Below are positions 1-8,094 of a stretch of DNA of 35,364 nucleotides, piece after piece. Below the pieces are notes generated by a model that saw only the letters and a program-made list of their open reading frames with translations, searched no databases and was not told where the DNA came from. The stretch is from assembly GCA_024280935.1 (NCBI GenBank), contig JAJRPE010000245.1, positions 1 to 35,364 of the forward strand. The letters run 5' to 3'. The stretch is from Candidatus Hydrogenedentota bacterium (GTDB taxonomy: Bacteria; Hydrogenedentota; Hydrogenedentia; Hydrogenedentales; JAEUWI01). The translations under genes were made by a program, and so were the position numbers. How positions within the stretch are numbered: the stretch's first letter is position 1; each line of letters starts with the position of its first letter.

Positions 1-583
1 AGGCAGATGCTTCGTCGGGGATCCAGCTTCGCATGGGATCTACATGGGCCGCATAGATAGTCATGGCCGTTTGAAGATGGGGTATCGCCAGTCTTACGGT
101 AACGTTCTCCAAATCGATGTTCCCCGTCCCTACCCCCCACCTGCTGAAAAAACCTGGCTCCGAATCCGATTCATCCTCCCCAGGCAGCAACAAGCCACCA
201 AGAACTATCTCGCCGTCTTCCGTCTGCGTAATATCGATGGTCACATCACGAATTACGATGTCTTCTATCATGAACTGTTGACTGAGCAGAGGCCACCATT
301 CCACACGCAACCGGGTCTCACCCAAGGCAATCTGCTTTTCCTCGGCACTGCGTGCATCCACCGCATAGACCACCAGCCGCCCCGTGAAGAGATTAAAATC
401 AACATCCTCCACCACCACCATGGGATGGCCGTTGTCCCGTAAGGCACGCTGAAGCCCCCACCGAATGCCCCAGGGCAGCAACACCACCAGGACCGCGAAT
501 CCGAGCAGCAACAGGGTCAGCCCGACAAGCATGCGGCGCTTCCAGCTTTTTTTCTTTTTGGTGGATTCGGTTTTCGTGCCCAA
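1..583 (-). CDS. AsmA/DUF748-like membrane-anchored protein, N-terminal part only
   Basis: The reading frame is open on the minus strand and runs off the left edge, so the C-terminus is missing. A lysine/arginine-rich start is followed by one strong hydrophobic helix (LVGLTLLLLGFAVLVVLLP) and then by a pattern typical of AsmA/DUF748 proteins: a helix, then VEDVDFNLFTGRLVVYAVDA and alternating beta strands with 'IEDIVIRDVTIDI'. Such proteins sit in the inner membrane with a large periplasmic beta-rich domain and are linked to envelope lipid transport or assembly. I chose a TTG start at 583 because AAAGGCGG lies about 7 nt upstream and this keeps the basic residues before the membrane helix; an ATG at 532, preceded by GGAAG, is an alternative. 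Family assignment is by pattern only. Confidence 0.5.
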   Translation of the reverse strand, partial: MGTKTESTKKKKSWKRRMLVGLTLLLLGFAVLVVLLPWGIRWGLQRALRDNGHPMVVVEDVDFNLFTGRLVVYAVDARSAEEKQIALGETRLRVEWWPLLSQQFMIEDIVIRDVTIDITQTEDGEIVLGGLLLPGEDESDSEPGFFSRWGVGTGNIDLENVTVRLAIPHLQTAMTIYAAHVDPMRSWIPDEASA

Positions 584-650
584 GCCTTGACCGCCTTTCT
601 GTGAAAAAATTCTTACGTATTCACCGCGAACCTTGTCCGCACTTAAACTA

Positions 651-690
651 ACCCACCCCCCGCCCCGCCGAGGAGGGGTACCTTTTCCGC
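651..690. repeat. GC-rich hairpin repeat R4, copy 1
   Basis: The segment reads CCCACCCCC...CCGAGGAGGGG..CCTTTTC with a CCCC-GCC/GGAGGGG hairpin at 663-678. A near-identical block is at 14677-14716. It lies between the truncated membrane protein and the macro-domain gene. Confidence 0.6.
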
Positions 691-700
691 TTATGACGAT

Positions 701-1225
701 TCACCCCTCCTTGAGGCGAGCGTGACACGCGGAAAACACATTAAAGGTCGTTTGCCCAAACAAGACAAATCGTACGCAGGTAATAGTATCATCCTGTGTC
801 AGAAACTTCGCCACGCTATCCACCGCAATTCCTGCCGCCGCCGGAATGGGGTACCCAAAAACGCCGCAACTGACGGCGGGGAAGGCAATCGTCTTGACCC
901 CATTCTCCACCGCCACCTCCAAGCTCCGCCGATAGCAGCTTGCCAGCAATTCAGGTTCTCCCTGCTGACCATCACGATAGATGGGACCCACCGTGTGAAT
1001 TACGTAGCGTGCAGGCATGTTGCCCGCCGTAGTAATCTTGGCGTCCCCCGTCTTGCACCCCTGAAGTTTACGACATTCCTCCAGAACAGCCGGACCGCCC
1101 GCCCGATGAATGGCACCGTCCACCCCGCCGCCCCCCAAGAGGGGTTCCGCAGCAGCATTGACGATGGCATCGACGGCCTGGGTGCAAATATCGCCTTCTG
1201 CTATCTCAATACGTGAATGGGACAT
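701..1225 (-). CDS. Macro-domain protein (O-acetyl-ADP-ribose deacetylase type)
   Basis: A 174-aa single-domain macro protein of the YmdB/Af1521 type, which binds ADP-ribose and usually hydrolyses O-acetyl-ADP-ribose or removes mono-ADP-ribose from proteins in the cytoplasm. Diagnostic motifs are GDIC near residue 11, VDAIVNAA at 18-25, the glycine loop GGGGVDGAIH at 31-40, TAGNMPARYVIHTVGP in the middle, and the second ligand loop FPAVSCGVFGYP. The start was placed at ATG 1225 (MSHSRIEIAEG) because GGGAGA lies 6 nt upstream; a longer frame to 1318 adds residues unlike the family. A sirtuin that makes O-acetyl-ADP-ribose is encoded 30 kb away at 30390-31136, but there is no operon link. Confidence 0.93.
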   Translation of the reverse strand: MSHSRIEIAEGDICTQAVDAIVNAAAEPLLGGGGVDGAIHRAGGPAVLEECRKLQGCKTGDAKITTAGNMPARYVIHTVGPIYRDGQQGEPELLASCYRRSLEVAVENGVKTIAFPAVSCGVFGYPIPAAAGIAVDSVAKFLTQDDTITCVRFVLFGQTTFNVFSACHARLKEG

Positions 1226-1372
1226 GGAGAATCTCCCTGGTATTCCAAAGTCTTCACGTGTACGTTGCATTTTACAACGAATCGTACAAAGATAGCCGTG
1301 GGGACTGACGCGCCCCAACGACGTGGCGTATTCTCGTTTACACGAAATTCCAAAAAAACTGTTGACTCAACG

Positions 1373-1470
1373 AAGGGCACTTTAATGGGCGTGGCTGTCC
1401 CGTCGTTTGCGAAGTGATCGGCGATTCCTCCGCCAACGACGGGACAGCCACGGACCTTGAAGTGGCCCTT
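1373..1470. repeat. Long imperfect palindrome (98 bp)
   Basis: A perfect 17-bp inverted pair (1391-1407 GTGGCTGTCCCGTCGTT and 1435-1451) lies within a longer imperfect palindrome that extends outward to AAGGGC-ACTT at 1373 and AAGTGGCCCTT at 1470. It fills the gap between the macro gene start (1225) and the heparinase gene stop (1542), which otherwise contains nothing I recognise. It could act as a transcription terminator or be a mobile palindrome; no T-tract follows directly. Confidence 0.7.
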
Positions 1471-1541
1471 GTTTTCAGGAGATTCAGTGTGTGAAGTCGT
1501 GTTCTCCCTGTGTATCTGAGGTGCTTGGTCCGTGTCAGTCC

Positions 1542-3395
1542 CTACCAATCTTTCAGCGGAACCATGGTCGGCAGCGCCACCGGGCCACCTTCGGGCCAAT
1601 CGGGCCGCAGGCAAACCGTGACCGTTACCGCCTTCGCCCCTGCAGGAACCTGGGCAAGGAGGCGGCGAACGCCCCGATTGCGGCGCTCTGGCTTGGGACG
1701 CTCGGCAGACTCCACCACGAAGCTAGCGTCTACCGGTGTCAGAATATTCACGTGGAGGGTCTTGCCCTTCTGGGTCAAGATGGCGTGTTGGGTATTTTCG
1801 ATGGTAATTTCGGCATCGGTTGTCATGGCCCAGGTCACCGCTACGCCGGTTTTGAGCATATACTCATCCTGAATCACAACGGCACGGCGTTCGGCAATGG
1901 TTGCCGCGCCACGCAAGACCGACCTTGCGTGATCTTCATAGGCACTGCTGAGATCAAGGATGGCAAAAGCTCCCTGCGCGTTGCCGCCGGTGCGGACCAT
2001 GGGAGCCTTCCCAAGGGGATCCTGCCCTTGACCATCGATAAGGGGCACATTGTGGCTGAGAGAGTTCAGCCGGTAGTACTGCCACCGCTTACCCCCTTTT
2101 TTCTTGTCCCAATAACCCGGCAGGTTATAGTTATCCGAACCCAGATCTCGGGTCCAACGTATCCCCAGCGCATCCATCTCAAAATTACCCAAATCGAGAT
2201 GGCCGTGGTTTACCTGATTGTAGCCCCCTTTGACGCCGAGAAAAAGAGCCTCCCAGTCATCCCAGGCACTTCGGCTCACGGCCACCGGCACCGTGCTCGC
2301 AAAGTAACGGTCCAGCGGAAGGGCCGCGCCCGCCCCCTCGGGTGGCGGCACATACCAGATAAGGTGATGGGGTTTGGCGGCGTGATTCTGAAGGAACTGA
2401 TGCTCCGCACGGGCCACATCCGGCAGATCAAAGGTACGGGAGAGCCAGAACAGTGGCGGCATGGGGCCGCGCCGACTTTTCTCTCCGCTATCGGCGAAGT
2501 TCAGAAAGTGTCCGGTGGGACCCGCCGTGAGCAATGGGAAATAAGCGGTCCTGGCAAGGCCCGGAAATTCGTCCAGACCAAAATAGGAGCCCAACGCACT
2601 CTTCAAGGCGGCCAGACCGTAGGCGGTATAGCTTGTGGCGTAATTCCAATAGCCCGGTCCCTCATTCCAAAGGCCATCCGGGTTGTAGGAGGCGAGGGCT
2701 CTGGGGAGCGATTTCACGGCGGTGGGCACGATGGTCTCCCCGTAACCAGGGTCCGACTCGATGACGGCCAGGGCACCAATCAGCAAGCCACTGTTGCAGA
2801 CCTGATTCCAGTTGAACTCGGACGTGATCCACCAGGGCTTGTCCTGGGTGTAGGCACGCACCCCCGGCTCCAGTCCCAGCCGAATCAGGCCACGCCGGAT
2901 TGTATCCCGGGTCTCCGGGTCCATATAGTCATAGAGCCAGTCGTAACCGATGCCCACCGCATGGCTCATCTCCGCCGTATCCAGAAAATGAGACGGATTC
3001 CAATCGGGAAAAGCGCACACCACACGAAGATTGGAAAGGGCGGCCTCCGCATACCGGTCCTCCCCGGTCCACCGCCACGCCAATGCCAGGGTGTAGACCC
3101 GATCAAGGCATGCACGACTGACATGAAGCAAGCGCGGACCTTTCAGCTTGTGCTGCAAGGGAGGCGCTTCGAGGGCCTTATCAGCCTGCCCCACAATTTG
3201 CTGCGCGATACGTTGAAGCACCGGGTCCGATGTTGCACGCTCCTTCAATTCGCCCAACGCAGGAGCGGACAAGAGTAATCGGGGGTGGGCTTTCACCGTC
3301 TTGAGCGCGGCAGAAACTTCGGTGCTCTCATCGGCGTATGCGGAAACGAGGGTGATCAGGGCACATACCACTATACCAATAAGCTGCTTGGACAT
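1542..3395 (-). CDS. Secreted heparinase II/III-like polysaccharide lyase
   Basis: A 617-aa exported protein with an N-terminal signal peptide (MSKQLIGIVVCALITLVSAYA). It has an alpha/alpha-toroid-like first half with HPRLLLSAP at the start, AVGIGYDWLYDYM, the NWNQVCNSG motif near residue 194 and GPGYWNYATSY near 248. The second half is a beta-sandwich domain containing NHGHLDLGNFEMDALG near residues 395-410, the H-x-x-x-D-x-G-x-F signature of heparinase II/III-type lyases and relatives (PL12, PL17, PL21). The expected role is cleavage of uronate-containing polysaccharide in the periplasm or outside the cell; the substrate cannot be read from the sequence. ATG 3395 is chosen because AGGAG lies ~8 nt upstream. 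It is divergent from the secreted hydrolase gene at 3578. Confidence 0.85.
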   Translation of the reverse strand: MSKQLIGIVVCALITLVSAYADESTEVSAALKTVKAHPRLLLSAPALGELKERATSDPVLQRIAQQIVGQADKALEAPPLQHKLKGPRLLHVSRACLDRVYTLALAWRWTGEDRYAEAALSNLRVVCAFPDWNPSHFLDTAEMSHAVGIGYDWLYDYMDPETRDTIRRGLIRLGLEPGVRAYTQDKPWWITSEFNWNQVCNSGLLIGALAVIESDPGYGETIVPTAVKSLPRALASYNPDGLWNEGPGYWNYATSYTAYGLAALKSALGSYFGLDEFPGLARTAYFPLLTAGPTGHFLNFADSGEKSRRGPMPPLFWLSRTFDLPDVARAEHQFLQNHAAKPHHLIWYVPPPEGAGAALPLDRYFASTVPVAVSRSAWDDWEALFLGVKGGYNQVNHGHLDLGNFEMDALGIRWTRDLGSDNYNLPGYWDKKKGGKRWQYYRLNSLSHNVPLIDGQGQDPLGKAPMVRTGGNAQGAFAILDLSSAYEDHARSVLRGAATIAERRAVVIQDEYMLKTGVAVTWAMTTDAEITIENTQHAILTQKGKTLHVNILTPVDASFVVESAERPKPERRNRGVRRLLAQVPAGAKAVTVTVCLRPDWPEGGPVALPTMVPLKDW

Positions 3396-3577
3396 AATTC
3401 TTTCTCCTGACGAAGATTCAAGGTGTTGCACGGGCGACCGCTTGATTTAAGCAGTCCAGCGTCCGAGAAATCAATCGCGGGTTCCGCACGCCAACACGGC
3501 AGCAGACACCAATATGCTATGCTGTGCGCTCGAAGCGCCGAATTGATACAGCCCCCATTGAGCAAGGAGTCCGCCCC

Positions 3578-5179
3578 ATGAAACCTCTTCCCGCCCGCCA
3601 TATCGTTCTTCCGCTGCTTTGTGTGTTTCTGGCAACGCTGGGCAACCCACCGGCAGCCCGTGCGGAAGGAAATGGTGCCAACATTAAACAACAACGCCAC
3701 GAGGCTGCGCACCGCACACGACGCATAATCTTCGACAACGACGGCAACGAAGTCGTCTACTACATGGACGAAGCCACGCCCGAGGCCCTGCTCAAGAAGC
3801 GTACCACGGGTGTCGTGGGCACGCAGGTCGATACCATCGTCTATTGCACCTGGAGTTCCGGTTTCAGCTATTTCACCCACAACACCAAGGTGGGCGTACC
3901 CTTTGTGTCCACCGCCGAAGAGCCGGGCAAGGGACCGGGTTCGGGGTTTTCCAGGAACAAGGCCCAGGCACTTTTCGACCAGGGACTTGACCCACTGACC
4001 ATCGTGGCCGACTATTGCCGCGAGAAGGAGATTGAGTTTTTCTGGTCTATGCGCATGAATGATGTTCACGATGCCTGGGGAGCGTGGTATTCCCCCTTTC
4101 TCTTCCCACCCCTCAAGAAGGCGCACCCGGAATGGCTCATTGGAAGCAAGAAAAACGTACCCCCGAACGGCACCTGGAGTTCTGTGGACTATACCCGCCC
4201 GGAGATTCGTGATCTGGCCTTCAAGTTTATCGAAGAAGTCTGCAACAACTATGACGTGGATGGGATCCAACTCGATTTTTTCCGCCATCCAGTCTATTTC
4301 AAGAGTTTCGCCTTTGAGGGCAACACCACGCCCGAAGAGCGCGGAATGATGACCGACTTGCTCCGGCGTATCCGCTCCATGGCCGATGACGTCGGCAAAA
4401 AGCGTGGTCGGCCTATTCTCATTTCTGTGCGTGTGCCTGATTCCATGGAGTACTGCCGTGCCATGGGTTTCGACATCGAAGGCTGGATGAAAGATGATCT
4501 CATCGACATACTGGTGCCCAGTGGCTATTTCCGACTGCGCCCTTGGGAAGACAGCGTCGCGTTGGGAAAGAAATACAACATCCCCGTCTACCCCAGCCTG
4601 AGCGAATCACGCCTCAGAGACAAGGAAGCTCGTAGCGTCCGCGCCTCCCTGGAAAGTTACCGGGCGCGTGCCATGGATGTGTGGCAATCCGGTGCCGATG
4701 GGGTTTACATGTTTAACTTTTTTCATGCGCCCCATCCCCTGTGGAACGAGCTGGGCGCTCTTGAGACACTCGCGCCCCTCAACAAGGTCTATACCACCGG
4801 TGCACGGGGCCTGCGTGAAATGAGCTACTGGAACAAGAAGGGTGATCAGTTTCTCCGCCGAGAGCATCTCTCCCCCGAACGCCCCCGAACAGTTTCTCCC
4901 GGTGAATCGGCCAATGTATCACTCCGCGTCGACAAGCCGGAACCGGGTGCCACCGTCACCCTCAACCTGCGCATCAAAGACAACGTGCCCACAGACAGCC
5001 TCGCCGTGGTCTATAAGGATGTGACCCTGCCTTTATTGAAATCCGACGGGGCCTGGCGCAGTTACAACGTCATTCCCTCTATTATCCATACCGGCATGAA
5101 CCGAATCGCCTTCACCAACGAACACACCGCCACCCACGCCATCACCATTGATGACATGAACCTGCGGGTCGCCTACTGA
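3578..5179 (+). CDS. Secreted family-10-like glycoside hydrolase (TIM barrel)
   Basis: A 533-aa protein with a signal peptide (MKPLPARHIVLPLLCVFLATLGNPPAARA) and a (beta/alpha)8-like domain. Visible motifs are DTIVYCTWSSG, EIEFFWSMRMNDVHDAW, WSSVDYTRPEIRDLAFKFI and DGIQLDFFRHP near residue 227-237, with two further barrel strands (ILISVRVPDS, DILVPSGYFRL, ADGVYMFNFFH). This pattern matches the 'family 10-like' glycosyl hydrolases (GHL10/DUF187 group). The C-terminal ~110 residues form a separate beta-rich domain. The longer frame from 3524 was rejected because AAGGAG precedes ATG 3578. The substrate is unknown. It is followed by repeat R1a and then by the convergent enoyl-CoA hydratase gene. 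Confidence 0.78.
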   Translation: MKPLPARHIVLPLLCVFLATLGNPPAARAEGNGANIKQQRHEAAHRTRRIIFDNDGNEVVYYMDEATPEALLKKRTTGVVGTQVDTIVYCTWSSGFSYFTHNTKVGVPFVSTAEEPGKGPGSGFSRNKAQALFDQGLDPLTIVADYCREKEIEFFWSMRMNDVHDAWGAWYSPFLFPPLKKAHPEWLIGSKKNVPPNGTWSSVDYTRPEIRDLAFKFIEEVCNNYDVDGIQLDFFRHPVYFKSFAFEGNTTPEERGMMTDLLRRIRSMADDVGKKRGRPILISVRVPDSMEYCRAMGFDIEGWMKDDLIDILVPSGYFRLRPWEDSVALGKKYNIPVYPSLSESRLRDKEARSVRASLESYRARAMDVWQSGADGVYMFNFFHAPHPLWNELGALETLAPLNKVYTTGARGLREMSYWNKKGDQFLRREHLSPERPRTVSPGESANVSLRVDKPEPGATVTLNLRIKDNVPTDSLAVVYKDVTLPLLKSDGAWRSYNVIPSIIHTGMNRIAFTNEHTATHAITIDDMNLRVAY

Positions 5180-5202
5180 AGTGGCAAGGCACCGACGAAA
5201 AC

Positions 5203-5406
5203 GCTGTGCAGAACGAAAAAACAAACAAATAACCTCCGTCACATCCGATCCTTTCTTCTCCTAAAACACCACTTCGGGTGCCACGGGTAGGCCCGCAGGG
5301 TTTACCCGTGCAAACCAGGGTCTCCCAGAAGTGGATAATCCTTTTTTTGTCGGCAGGCACTTCACGGGTAAAGCCCTGAGAGGCCTACCCGTGGCACCCA
5401 CAGTGG
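5203..5406 (-). repeat. Dispersed nested palindrome R1a (extended copy, minus orientation)
   Basis: The core is 5269-5406: CCACTTCGGGTGCCACGGG at one end and its inverse ending GTGGCACCCACAGTGG at the other. Each half is itself a hairpin (CACGGGTA...TACCCGTG). The flank 5203-5268 (GCTGTGCAGAACG... CTCCGTCACATCCGATCC) matches the reverse complement of the flank of R1c at 24644-24702, and the inner spacer also matches (CTGCCGACAAA, GGAGACCCTGG), so R1a and R1c are ~200-bp copies in opposite orientation. R1a fills the 372-bp gap between two convergent genes. Confidence 0.88.
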
Positions 5407-5551
5407 ATCTTTACGAAAAAGGTTCCAAACCCAATTCCACCGGGGCCAGAGTTTTGGAGCCATTTTGGCGAATAGGCGGAGAGCTTGGCTCCCAGAATTA
5501 TTCCCTTCGATCCCAAGGTACAGTGAGAGAATCCTCAAACTCCCGCAAAGC

Positions 5552-6319
5552 TCACGGCATCCACTTGGGCTTGCGTTTTTCGATAAAGGCCGCCATGCCC
5601 TCCTGGGCTTCCTCGCTCGTGCGCATCTTCACATGGACATCGTGGGCACCGTCCAAATCGTCGGCCAGGGAATGATGCCATAGCTGGTCGAAAAAGGCCT
5701 TGGTATCCGCAATCGCACCAGGCGGTGCTTTGTGGACTTGGACCACGATGGTCCCCAACGCTTCATCCAAGCCATCCGCCGACACCGTGCGATTAATCAG
5801 GCCCATCTCCTTCGCACGTTCCGCATCGATGATTTCGCCGAGCAGAAGCAGTTCCCGCGCATGGCGCTCATGAAGTTGTCGGCGAAGAAAGGTCATAATC
5901 AAACCGGCAACCAAGCCCCGGTGTACTTCCGGGAAACCAAATTTGCTTTCCTTCGTCGCGAGGGCAATATCGCACGCCACCATAAGGCCCGCGCCCCCCG
6001 CAAGCGCCGCGCCGTGGATCAACGCAATGGTTACGCAAGGGCAGTGGTATACCGATTCCAGCATGCGCCGCACCAACGCTGCAGAACGTCCGCTTATGGC
6101 AGGATCCCCCGCCTCCTTCAGATCGAGTCCTGCACAAAAGACCGGACCCGCGCCTCGAATGGCAAGCGCCCGCTGGTCTTTCCGTGCCGATACGTCTTCG
6201 ATAGCGTCGCAGAGCGCCTCCAGCATGAGAATATTCAGCGCGTTGCGCTTCTCGGGCCGATTCAGGGTAATCGTCGTCACGCCCACTTCGATTTCATCCA
6301 CAAGGATAAGATCACTCAT
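5552..6319 (-). CDS. Enoyl-CoA hydratase/isomerase family protein
   Basis: A 255-aa crotonase-fold protein. It has the N-terminal LNRPEKRNAL motif, oxyanion-hole segment 1 (GAGPVFCAGLDLKE, near residues 56-70) and segment 2 (HGAALAGGAGLMVACDIALA, near 103-122), then FGFPEVHRGLVAG with the Glu used by hydratases, and MGLINRTV. These enzymes hydrate or isomerise enoyl-CoA thioesters in fatty-acid or amino-acid breakdown; some relatives are methylglutaconyl-CoA hydratases. I started at ATG 6319 because AAGGAA is ~9 nt upstream; an in-frame ATG at 6340 and a long extension to 6436 look non-coding. The substrate cannot be assigned. The gene is divergent from 6488. Confidence 0.88.
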   Translation of the reverse strand: MSDLILVDEIEVGVTTITLNRPEKRNALNILMLEALCDAIEDVSARKDQRALAIRGAGPVFCAGLDLKEAGDPAISGRSAALVRRMLESVYHCPCVTIALIHGAALAGGAGLMVACDIALATKESKFGFPEVHRGLVAGLIMTFLRRQLHERHARELLLLGEIIDAERAKEMGLINRTVSADGLDEALGTIVVQVHKAPPGAIADTKAFFDQLWHHSLADDLDGAHDVHVKMRTSEEAQEGMAAFIEKRKPKWMP

Positions 6320-6425
6320 CGTAGTTTTTTCCTTATGCATGTCTGTCTGCCCCGAAAGGGAAAACACCTCTGACTTCACTGTCATTTTAGTGCGGAGCCA
6401 TACGCTCTGGCAACATGCGCCTTGC

Positions 6426-6454
6426 TTGCAGCCCATACGTCGTTTGTTTAGACT
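6426..6454 (+). promoter_or_regulatory. Possible sigma70-type promoter for the propeller gene
   Basis: TTGCAG, a 17-nt spacer and TAGACT precede the ATG at 6488. The boxes are degenerate, so this is tentative. Confidence 0.3.
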
Positions 6455-6487
6455 AACCTACCTGCCGAGAAAACAGAAAGGCCCACC

Positions 6488-7963
6488 ATGACCGTTCTTC
6501 TAATAACGCTCCTGTCCGCAATCAGCGCGCCTGACACCATCATCCTCGATAGCACCCACCAGCTCTTTCTCGATGATCACATTGTCGCCCATACCGAAGG
6601 CATCACCCGGCGGATTATGCCCGCCCAGAAGAGTCCCGCCAATCCGGTGGTGTGGGGCGACTATCCCTGGGAACAGGGGCGACCGCTGCTCTACGGATCG
6701 GTACTCAAGGACGAGGGCCGGTACCGCATGTGGTACTACATGCCCCGTGGCGTGTGTTACGCGGAGAGCGAAGACGGTATCACGTGGACGAAGCCCCTGA
6801 TGGACCAGTATCCGTGGGAGGGGCAGCCTTCCAATATCGTAGTCCATCTCGATGATACTGCTGGAGAAAAGGAGATATTTCCCTGGTTCTATGAGCTTTT
6901 CGGCGTTTTTCGCGATGACAACGACCCCGATCCACAACGGCGCTACAAAATGGGCTACCTGAGTATTCAACGCCCCTATGAAGGCCCGGATATGGATATC
7001 TTCCATCCCGGATCACGCCGGGGTCTGGGTGTCGCGGCGAGCCCGGATGGCATCCACTGGACCAACATCGATTCCTTCGCGACCTGCGCCATCATTGACG
7101 GATCGACCCACTGGGCCTATGACGCATCCAAGAAACAATACCATCTTTATGGACGGAGCAAGCGGCGGCCTCCTGCGCTGGAAGCGGCCTGGGGCGATGA
7201 CCCCTGGTATCAAAAGCACTATTGGGGCCGGGTCGTCGCCCACACAAGCTCCCCTGATTTCCTAAACTGGAAACATACACAGCCCGACAGTGCCCCGATT
7301 GTCATGGGCAGCGATCTGCAGGATGCCGTAGCCACGGAAATCTACGGCATGGGTGTCTTTAAGTATGGCGACGTTTTCATCGGGCTGGTGCAGCACTTTG
7401 AGAACCGCCCGGAAAACGTGTTCCTGGACATTCAACTCGCCGTGAGCCACGAAGGGAACACCTTCAGGCGGATCGGTGACCGCAGTCCTTTCATCGCCAA
7501 TGGCGGCATCGGAGATTGGGATCGCTTCAACACGGCGGTGGCGAACAATCCCCCCATCGAAGACGGGGATGAACTCCGCTTTTACTACAGTGACCGCCGC
7601 TATCGGCATGCCCCCTATAACGGCAATGACAGCGGCCCACCGGTCGGCGGCATCGGCTTCGCCACCATCAAGCGGGATCGTTTCGTGGCCATGGAGGGCA
7701 ACTATGAGGGCGGTGTAATCGTAACAAAACACCTCATTGTTACGGGCGAAACACTTCACCTCAACGCTCGGGCGGAATGGGGTGAAGTACTGGTGGAGGC
7801 CATCGATGGTGCTGGCAACACATTGGCCACCGCCAAACCCATCCAGGAGGATGGACTTGATATACCTCTGGTCTGGGAAACGCCCCTGGCCCTGGAGAAG
7901 GGGCCTATCCAACTGCGTATCACCGTTAAAAACGGGCAGCTCTATTCGCTCTGGTGCGAATGA
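6488..7963 (+). CDS. Secreted GH32/43-like five-bladed beta-propeller protein
   Basis: A 491-aa protein with a short hydrophobic N-terminus (TVLLITLLSAISA) that probably directs export. It then shows repeated propeller-blade features: LFLDDHIV, GRYRMWYYMPRGVCYAESEDGITWTKP, DPDPQRRYKMGYLSIQ, AASPDGIHWTNI, PDFLNWKHT and a late ELRFYYSDRRYRHAP. The 'Y-R-M-W-Y-Y ... Y-A-E-S-x-D-G-I-x-W' pattern is typical of glycosyl-hydrolase propellers related to GH32/GH43. A beta-sandwich tail (THLIVTGETLHLNARAEWGE) follows. It is paralogous to the product of 33129-34694, which shares RMWYY, VCYAES-DGI-W and DDPDP-RRYKM. No catalytic triad can be assigned with confidence, so enzymatic activity is inferred. Confidence 0.7.
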   Translation: MTVLLITLLSAISAPDTIILDSTHQLFLDDHIVAHTEGITRRIMPAQKSPANPVVWGDYPWEQGRPLLYGSVLKDEGRYRMWYYMPRGVCYAESEDGITWTKPLMDQYPWEGQPSNIVVHLDDTAGEKEIFPWFYELFGVFRDDNDPDPQRRYKMGYLSIQRPYEGPDMDIFHPGSRRGLGVAASPDGIHWTNIDSFATCAIIDGSTHWAYDASKKQYHLYGRSKRRPPALEAAWGDDPWYQKHYWGRVVAHTSSPDFLNWKHTQPDSAPIVMGSDLQDAVATEIYGMGVFKYGDVFIGLVQHFENRPENVFLDIQLAVSHEGNTFRRIGDRSPFIANGGIGDWDRFNTAVANNPPIEDGDELRFYYSDRRYRHAPYNGNDSGPPVGGIGFATIKRDRFVAMEGNYEGGVIVTKHLIVTGETLHLNARAEWGEVLVEAIDGAGNTLATAKPIQEDGLDIPLVWETPLALEKGPIQLRITVKNGQLYSLWCE

Positions 7964-7970
7964 CCTGGAG

Positions 7971-8049
7971 ATTCTTTTGAAGCAGGCAGGATGCTGAGAT
8001 TGGGTTGAGGCTGGGACTGCAAGTAATCTGGGTACCCCTGCTCAAAAAT
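7971..8049 (+). repeat. Dispersed repeat R2, copy 1
   Basis: ATTCTTTTGA...GGATGCT...GGTTGAGGCTGGG...GCAA.TAATCTGGG...CTG.TCAAA is shared with 16283-16359. In both places the match runs on into ACCG..GGGTGC, the first bases of an R1 element, so R2 looks like a flanking segment of an R1-type unit left behind as a fragment. It lies just after the stop of the propeller gene. Confidence 0.7.
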
Positions 8050-8094
8050 ATACCGTGGGGTGCAAAACAAACATAAACTTCGCCCGCAGCCCGG

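Noticed and set aside
1491-3278. 595-aa plus-strand ORF
   Set aside because: Antisense shadow of the heparinase-like gene, with no recognisable domain or ribosome site.
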